Positions 59,741 through 64,000 of a stretch of 64,000 bases of DNA are shown here, one piece after another. The stretch lies in assembly GCA_011033025.1 (NCBI GenBank), contig WFMF01000257.1:1-64000 (forward strand), read 5' to 3'. Within the stretch, counting starts at the first letter, position 1. Each line of letters starts with the position of its first letter. The translations under genes and the position numbers were made by a program. This stretch comes from Beroe forskalii. Its lineage: Eukaryota > Ctenophora > Nuda > Beroida > Beroidae. The notes beneath the pieces were generated by a model, which saw nothing but the letters and a program-made list of their open reading frames with translations, had not been told where the DNA came from and did not search any database.

Positions 59741-59890
59741 TAGGACATCAGGTGGGGGATATCAGGTGGGAGCAGTGGGATATCAGGTGGTTGTGGGATA
59801 TCATCAGGTCAGGGGAGCAGTGGGATATCAGGTGGGGAGCACTGGGGTATCAGGTGACCCCTGACATCATGGTTGGGACACAGATACCTA
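59741..59890 (+). repeat. Decaying edge of the 21-bp array
   Basis: The units become irregular (GTGGTTGTGGGATATCATCAG and similar, split here by indels) before the motif ends near 59850. Confidence 0.7.
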
Positions 59891-60345
59891 TAGACTAAGT
59901 CAGGTAGCAGTGACCTACTACATTTTGTTCGGTGTTGCCATACTAGCCACAGGGGTTAGGGTTGCGCAGGACCTAAATCATTACTTGGCTTAGGGCATCA
60001 GGTGGTCCTCGATATTCTTTTAGGGTTTGGCAGTGTACCTATAGACTCAACTTGGGTTTAGGGTTTGGCAGTGTACCATGACATTACTTGTTCAGGGTTT
60101 TCCAGGGACCTACAACTCATTACTTTTTTAGGCTCAGCAGTGACCCACTAGACCACTATTTGTTCAGGGTTAGCAGTATAAAAGCTTACTTGTTAGGTTT
60201 GGCAGTGCACCTACAAACTCATTACTTCTTCAGGCTAGTTTAGTGACCTACCCAAACTCATTTTACTTGTTAGGTTTGGGGCAGTGCACCACTAGACTCA
60301 TATTTGTTAGGCCTGCGCAGTTTCATAAACGACTTGTTAGGTGCT
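59890..60345. repeat. Degenerate ~45-60-bp minisatellite (TTAGGTTTGGCAGTG)
   Basis: Eight to nine diverged copies of a unit with TTAGGTTTGGCAGTGCACC, then ACTAGACTCAT and TACTTGTT. It separates the forward and inverted 21-bp arrays. Confidence 0.75.
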
Positions 60346-61114
60346 CCACACTGATGTCCCACCAGCACCTGATATCCCACTGCTCCCCTGATATCCCTGC
60401 TCACCTGATATCCCTGCCCACCCCTGATATCCCTGCTCACCTGATATCCCACTGCCACCTGATGTCCCACTGCTCCCACCTGATATCCCTGCTCCCCTGA
60501 TATCCTGCTCCACCTGATATCCCTGCTCCCACCTGATATCCCACTGCTCCCACCTGATATCACTGCTCCCACCTGATGTCCACTGCTCCACCTGATATCC
60601 CACTCTCCCACCTGATATCCCACTGCGCAAACCCTGATATCCCACTGCTCCCACGATGTCCGCTGCTCACCTGATATCCCGCCACACCTGATGTCCACTG
60701 CTCACGGTATCCCAGCCACCTGATATCCGCAACCACCTGATATCCACTGCTCCCACCTGATATCCGCAACCACCTGATGTCCCACCCACACCTGCTCCGC
60801 AGCCACCTGATATCCCGCTGCCACCGATATCCGCAACTCACCTGATATCCCAACCACCTGATATCCGCTGCCACTGTCCGCAGCCACCTGATATCCCGCA
60901 ACCACCTGATATCACTGCTCACCTGATATCCCGCAACCACCTGATATCCCAACACTGCTGATATCCACTGCTCCCACCTGATATCACTGCCCCACCTGAT
61001 ATCCCACTGCTCCCACCTGATATCCCACTGCTCCCACCTGATATCACCAGCCACCTGATGATATCCGCACTCCCACCTGATATCCCTGCTCCCACTGATG
61101 TCCCACTGCTCCAC
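60346..61114 (-). repeat. Inverted, decayed 21-bp array
   Basis: Reverse-complement units (CTGATATCCCACTGCTCCCAC with frequent losses, split over positions) run up to the inverted exon copy. There are many small deletions not divisible by three, in contrast to the uniform left array. This may be real decay or low consensus quality. Confidence 0.85.
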
Positions 61115-61303
61115 CTGATATCCCACTGCTCGAGAGTTGAAATGAACCTCCTCATGAGGTCCATGTGAGTGTAGATCTCTATCTGGCCCGGACAGTCGAT
61201 GATGAAGTAGTCATCGTCCACCTCGCCCAGACACTCCTCCAGCCAACTTGTGTTCTGGATGAGGTATTCCATGCAGAACACTAGACCTCCGTTAGGTCCG
61301 AAC
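61115..61303 (-). CDS. GPN3: Second, inverted copy of GPN3 exon 2
   Basis: Read on the minus strand, an AG acceptor (CCTCCCAG) precedes 63 codons encoding exactly the same residues as 57061-57249, ending LEQWDIR at CAG/GTGGAG. Seven bases differ and all seven are synonymous (for example CTC/CTA, ACG/ACA, TTG/CTG, GGG/GGC). This shows it has been under protein-level selection since divergence, as expected for a second allele or a working paralogue, not a dead fragment. No matching exon 1 or exon 3 is found within the window on this side. Confidence 0.8.
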
Positions 61304-61767
61304 CTGGGAGGAACCATTGTAATCTAACAATCTTTGAAACCCGGTTTTGCCAAAGGGAAAAGACTTGTGTTTTTGAATTGAGTACACAATGGGATTGGAG
61401 CACCGATTCCATTACACCCCCACCTCAGTTAAACCCCGAGTTTAACCACCTCCATTGGCAGTGTTTAATTTACTATCACTCTTTCATGAAAGAGGATCTT
61501 AAGAGATGATTTTGCTCATTTGAATGGTAACCAGTTGCTGAACCGAGAACATGCAACTAAGGAATCTGGTACAGTGGTACTTGTCAGTTGCAAATTTTAA
61601 GCTTCAACTGGTTAGCAATTCACACAGTTCAAGTCGGTCTAGCTATCCTTCAGCTTTAGTAAACGCCTCCACATGGTGATGAGCGGTGTTGATGCTAATT
61701 CAGTGGGTATTTCATCTCAGTCGGAAACATGGATCAGAGTTTACAGCATTTCCTTCAGCTGGTCAAG
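61115..61767 (-). repeat. Right arm of the ~650-bp inverted duplication
   Basis: Reverse complement of 56604-57249, ending at GGTCAAG (61761-61767). Beyond that the sequences are unrelated. Confidence 0.85.
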
Positions 61768-61867
61768 GCTCAAGAAGCACTCTTACTCTCTTTTCACTCC
61801 GCATACCCGCATACTGGTCCCTGTCTTATTATTCAGGGAGTTTCTCTTAGTGGAATTACACGAAGTG

Positions 61868-62045
61868 GAGGTGGTCTAGGCTCTGGAAGGCCACTGAGCT
61901 CTGCAGCAAGGTGGAAGTGGTCTAGGCTCTGGAAGGCCACTGAGCTCTGCAGCAAGGTGGAGGTGGTCTAGGCTCTGGAAGGCCACTGAGCTCTGCAGCA
62001 AGGTGGAGGTGGTCTAGGCTTCTGGAAGGCCAATTGAGCCTGCAA
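61868..62045. repeat. Four copies of a 46-bp tandem repeat
   Basis: GTCTAGGCTCTGGAAGGCC followed by ACTGAGCTCTGCAGCAAGG repeats with GTCTAGG at 61874, 61920, 61966 and 62012, an exact 46-bp period. The last copy is diverged. Confidence 0.9.
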
Positions 62046-62117
62046 AGGTGGGGATTAGAAGCCTAAAATTGAAATTAAAAAACCAAGCCCAAGATCGCAA
62101 ATTTAGGGTAGCTTGGT

Positions 62118-62163
62118 TTTTTGGTTTTTTTGGTTTTTTCGGTTTTTTTGGTTTTTTTTGGGT
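62118..62163. repeat. (GGTTTTTT)n low-complexity run
   Basis: Seven or so G/T homopolymer units. It is prone to sequencing error. Confidence 0.85.
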
Positions 62164-62774
62164 TGATTTTTTGAACTTTTGGACATATCACACCAATGTG
62201 TTATTTGTGTTATTTACATGTTCTTATTGATACTCAATGGTTTCCAATCATTACAGATGGCTTAAAATCACTATTTTAAGGACTTTATTAGCATTTGAGG
62301 AGCATTTTATGAGCCCTCAGTGCTTTTTGATAAGCTAAACGGAAAATCATGAGATAGCCCGGGACCTTGGTCAGCAGTGATAATAGAGAACAGTAGAGGA
62401 TCAATCGAATCAGGCCATACTGGTTCAAACAAGAGCGCTCTGACCACTCATTATCACGTAGGGGTTAGTCAAGACCCGAGGGTCCTTCAAAAGGTCGTCC
62501 TTGTTCACCAGAGGCCGGATGACGAAGGGCCAAGGATTCACCAAGCTACAGCACGTGCATCTCAGGGCGAGAAGGCTTCATGAGGAGGTCAGGCTAGTGT
62601 CACCAGAGGGCCAGATAAGTGTTGCAGGGGAGTCAGCTGGGAGTCACAAGGGGGCAAGAAAGGACCAACACGGCACCAGGCGAAGGTCGCCAGATGAAGG
62701 TCGGCCAGTTGAGAGCAATTTATCATTCTTGCTTCAATTATGATTAATAACAAAGGTCAGCCACATTGATCACC

Positions 62775-63007
62775 AGAAGACAAGTTTGTTAGCACTACAA
62801 GCACTACAGGAACATGTCAAGTCAGCACTTCTGTCGTGGGAGCCACTGCATCTGAAGGAACTCCTTGACAAAGACCTCATGGTGCCTTTCTCCCGATATG
62901 TGCATTGGCCTGATGAAGATCCGGTTTCCGGAAGATCCTCCAAATCAACATCCATAAGTCAAAACCATCACAACAGTTTATTAGCAAGTGAAATAACATT
63001 TTTGTGA
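62775..63007 (+). other. Possible coding fragment, unrecognised
   Basis: A plus-strand frame with non-repetitive, helix-like composition (LLALQALQEHVKSALLSWEP and DKDLMVPFSRYVHWPDEDP) ends at a stop at 63005-63007. It has no clear acceptor upstream and no family is recognised. It is not GPN3 exon 3 by the motifs I know. It may be an exon of the next gene or chance. Confidence 0.2.
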
Positions 63008-63389
63008 CAATCCTGTCTTTGACTTCTATACACTTTTCTTTATTGGATAATGGATATGGCTCAGGAACTTTATTTCCACTTTTTAGTAGACACTTCGACA
63101 TTTGAATTTTTGGCCCTCACGAAGCTGATTCATCCTTTTCATCTTTAACTTTGTATTTCTTGGCTTAGAATTTAGGGGACCTCTTAGTTTTGCATGTAGT
63201 TCTTGAATTATTCATTTTGAAAGATTTCGGGGATTTTCCAGTAGAAGGTTTTATTCGACTTATTATTTCTGTAATCCACTAATAGAACTATTTCTATTTA
63301 TTTCTAGCATCTAGTCACTATTCACCAAGCAATGAGTAAAGGTCACATCATTTCAGTAAGGTTCTTTGATTTTTTGGAAAAGAAAACTC

Positions 63390-64000
63390 TTTAAAGGGGG
63401 GGTTACTTGTGTGGCCAATGACGGAAAAAAAACCCCAAAAGTTTTTAAAAATTTCAAATTTTGGGTTTTAATGGGTCAAAAAATGGATGTGAAAAGGATC
63501 AGGGGAGAAAATTTTTGGTAAATTTGGATGGGAGACGAAATGGGTCAGAAGGACGGGGGGGCCCCTTTTTGGGGTCAGGTGGGTTTCCGGGGAGACGGGA
63601 AGGTCAGGGAAGGACCAGGCGGGGGAACCAGTGGGTCAGGTGGGACCAGGACGCCAGTACCCCCATAAAATCAGGGGGGGAACCAGTAGGTCAGGTGGGA
63701 TCAGGGACCCAATGGGTTTGGGTAGGATGGGGAGCCAGTGGGTCAGGTGGGACCCGGGAGACGCCAGTAGGCGGTGATTGGAGGATCCCCAAAGGTTGGG
63801 GGTGGGACGGAAAACACGGGAAGGGCAGGGGGGGTGGGAACCCTTTTTAGATTAGGTGGGATAAAGATACCACAAGGAAAGGTAGGATCAAAAGATGCCA
63901 TTAGGTAAAGGGGGGGATCACGATCCCTGGGGTGGGACGGAGCCCCAAGCTGTGGGTCAGGTGGGACGGGAATTGGTGGTATTTTTGGAGATAAAAGGGT
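63390..64000. other. G-rich, homopolymer-rich window end (possible low-quality sequence)
   Basis: Dense runs of G, A and T and degenerate GGTCAGGTGGGA units (about 63600-63980). The open frame at 63461-63850 is Gly/Arg-rich and composition-driven. It could be a degenerate minisatellite or an error-rich read end. Confidence 0.5.

Noticed and set aside
57047-59898. Three overlapping 800-900-residue plus-strand open frames
   Set aside because: They arise from a stop-free 21-bp repeat in all three frames; only the first part (57061-57249) is real GPN3 exon 2.
61115-61303. Inverted GPN3 exon as a simple sequencing fold-back artefact
   Set aside because: Seven differences, all synonymous, are not expected from sequencing error or fold-back reads; a haplotype misjoin remains possible and is kept as a finding.
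63461-63850. 129-residue Gly/Arg-rich frame near the window end
   Set aside because: Lies in homopolymer-rich, probably error-rich sequence with no recognisable domain.

Overview
This window is eukaryotic, animal-type DNA. Introns have GT/AG boundaries, one promoter has a TATA box plus initiator, there is an AATAAA signal, and the proteins are animal-like (a STAR-family KH protein, GPN3, a mitochondrial release factor). It looks like a repeat-rich, probably marine invertebrate genome. I cannot assign a phylum; the TCAGTT initiator is only a weak hint.

Layout. From 1 to about 44.2 kb I recognise no protein-coding gene. This part holds minisatellites and satellites (1-240, 2311-2615, 6021-6641, 17.49-18.72 kb, 23.70-24.22 kb, 27.26-29.96 kb), a 380-bp ACAT microsatellite, and several transposon-like units bounded by inverted repeats. 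Two of those units have target-site duplications I could place to the base: 2741-5525 (flanks AGAGCA) and 40258-41508 (flanks AACACCAG). There are also clusters of palindromic sequences that resemble transcription-factor sites (TTGCATATGCAA at 16.1-19.1 kb, CCATGGTAAC at 37.8 kb). From 44.2 to 57.25 kb is a gene island: a six-exon STAR-type KH RNA-binding gene on the minus strand, then on the plus strand an intronless divergent mitochondrial class-I release factor, an intronless F-box/PP2-like gene, and the first two coding exons of the GTPase gene GPN3. GPN3 intron 1 contains a complete, same-strand, intronless gene for a secreted internally duplicated protein of no family I recognise, with its own TATA/initiator promoter.

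The most unusual locus is 56.6-61.8 kb. The last 17 bases of GPN3 exon 2 and the first 4 bases of its intron, that is the 5' splice donor itself, are amplified into a 2.5-kb tandem array of 21-bp units (roughly 115-120). After another minisatellite, a decayed array in reverse orientation leads into a second, inverted copy of GPN3 exon 2. It differs from the first copy at seven positions, all synonymous. Exon 3 of GPN3 is not in the window. This is either a real inverted duplication with a donor-site array or two diverged haplotypes misjoined in the assembly; both are testable. The last ~600 bases (63.4-64.0 kb) are homopolymer- and G-rich and may be low-quality sequence.

The genes do not form an obvious pathway. 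Their proximity looks like ordinary gene spacing, apart from the nested gene in GPN3 intron 1.
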